Shown one piece after another: positions 63,911 through 64,000 of a stretch of DNA of 64,000 nucleotides (within the stretch, counting starts at the first letter, position 1; each line of letters starts with the position of its first letter). The DNA comes from Vibrio ulleungensis (GTDB lineage Bacteria > Pseudomonadota > Gammaproteobacteria > Enterobacterales > Vibrionaceae). The notes under the pieces were generated by a model. It saw nothing but the letters and a program-made list of their open reading frames with translations. It did no database searches and had not been told where the DNA came from. Location of the stretch: the NCBI RefSeq assembly GCF_016900875.1, contig NZ_JAFEUM010000001.1:171241-235240 (forward strand), in the 5' to 3' direction. The position numbers and the translations under genes were made by a program.

Positions 63911-64000
63911 TTAAGCGTTGTGATCGATTGGTGCAGAGCGAGACTGCTGGAAGAACAGTTTAGTTTCTTCAATTACCACAGAGCGCAGCAGCACTAGGCC
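63911..64000 (-). CDS. C-terminal fragment of an unidentified protein
   Basis: An open frame runs from the window edge to the TAA at 63911-63913. The 29 visible residues start hydrophobic (G-L-V-L-L-R-S-V-V) then become charged (E-E-T-K, S-R-S-A-P-I-D-H-N-A), like the cytoplasmic tail of a membrane transporter. The family cannot be determined from so little. Confidence 0.5.
   Translation of the reverse strand, partial: GLVLLRSVVIEETKLFFQQSRSAPIDHNA

Noticed and set aside
1..64000. A prophage, genomic island or CRISPR array
   Set aside because: No integrase, transposase, phage structural gene, tRNA-flanking repeat or regularly spaced repeat array was seen.

Overview
The window looks like 64 kb of a Vibrio chromosome. 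The evidence is family-level resemblance of nearly every protein to Vibrionaceae genes, moderate GC content, the gene set (Lap c-di-GMP adhesion control, BCCT and DAACS transporters, CtlX, pullulanase/GlgX/amylases, a PEP-CTERM protein) and an ERIC-like Vibrio palindromic repeat. The species cannot be named from the sequence alone. No rRNA, tRNA, CRISPR array, prophage, integrase or complete insertion sequence was seen. The layout is ordinary chromosomal, with accessory metabolic and sensing genes.

Region by region. 1-963: the end of an SRAP/YedK gene and a small YdcH-like gene. 963-7074 (minus): a four-gene Lap operon in the order lapC, lapG, lapD, lapB, which secretes a large surface adhesin and controls its release by c-di-GMP; the adhesin itself is not in the window. 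7.5-9.7 kb: pdxH, a GNAT enzyme and a patatin phospholipase. 9.7-11.9 kb (minus): btuB under a cobalamin riboswitch. 12-16.7 kb (minus): a DAACS symporter, then two tandem paralogous secreted PEGA proteins, one of which carries an extra formylglycine-generating-enzyme-like domain without the catalytic cysteines.

17-21.7 kb: an AraC regulator, putA, and a separate small gene that looks like the C-terminal aldehyde-dehydrogenase-superfamily domain of long PutA proteins. 21.9-27.9 kb: two small proteins, an Lrp-family regulator, an ABC exporter, citrulline hydrolase ctlX, a GNAT enzyme and a methyltransferase. 28.3-30.5 kb: a cytoplasmic heparinase II/III-fold lyase (probably oligo-alginate or a related uronate), followed at once by the ERIC-like repeat. 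30.7-37.2 kb: mostly small single-function genes (YjdM, DOPA-dioxygenase-like, DUF1801, YjbR, a sulfotransferase-like protein, BCCT transporter, ProX-like deacylase, NifW-like protein, RRM protein, nucleotidyltransferase, YqfB).

37.2-41 kb: a lipoprotein esterase with two CHRD-like repeats, and an AraC-SDR pair. 41-56.6 kb: an alpha-glucan region with glgX, two cytoplasmic GH13 enzymes, a secreted pullulanase, an esterase, a Sel1-repeat protein, an MscS channel and a chemoreceptor. The enzymes suggest outer breakdown of pullulan or branched dextrins followed by intracellular debranching and hydrolysis. 56.9-61.5 kb: a TraF-like outer-membrane protein overlapping a lipoprotein, a Gfo/Idh oxidoreductase and a PEP-CTERM protein. 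61.6-63.9 kb: a four-gene run of three GNAT enzymes and one APH-type kinase. The last 90 bases hold the C-terminus of an unidentified minus-strand gene.

The best candidates for undescribed biology are the tandem PEGA/FGE-like pair, the detached PutA C-terminal domain, the NifW-like protein without nif context, a 55-residue protein, and the CHRD-esterase fusion.
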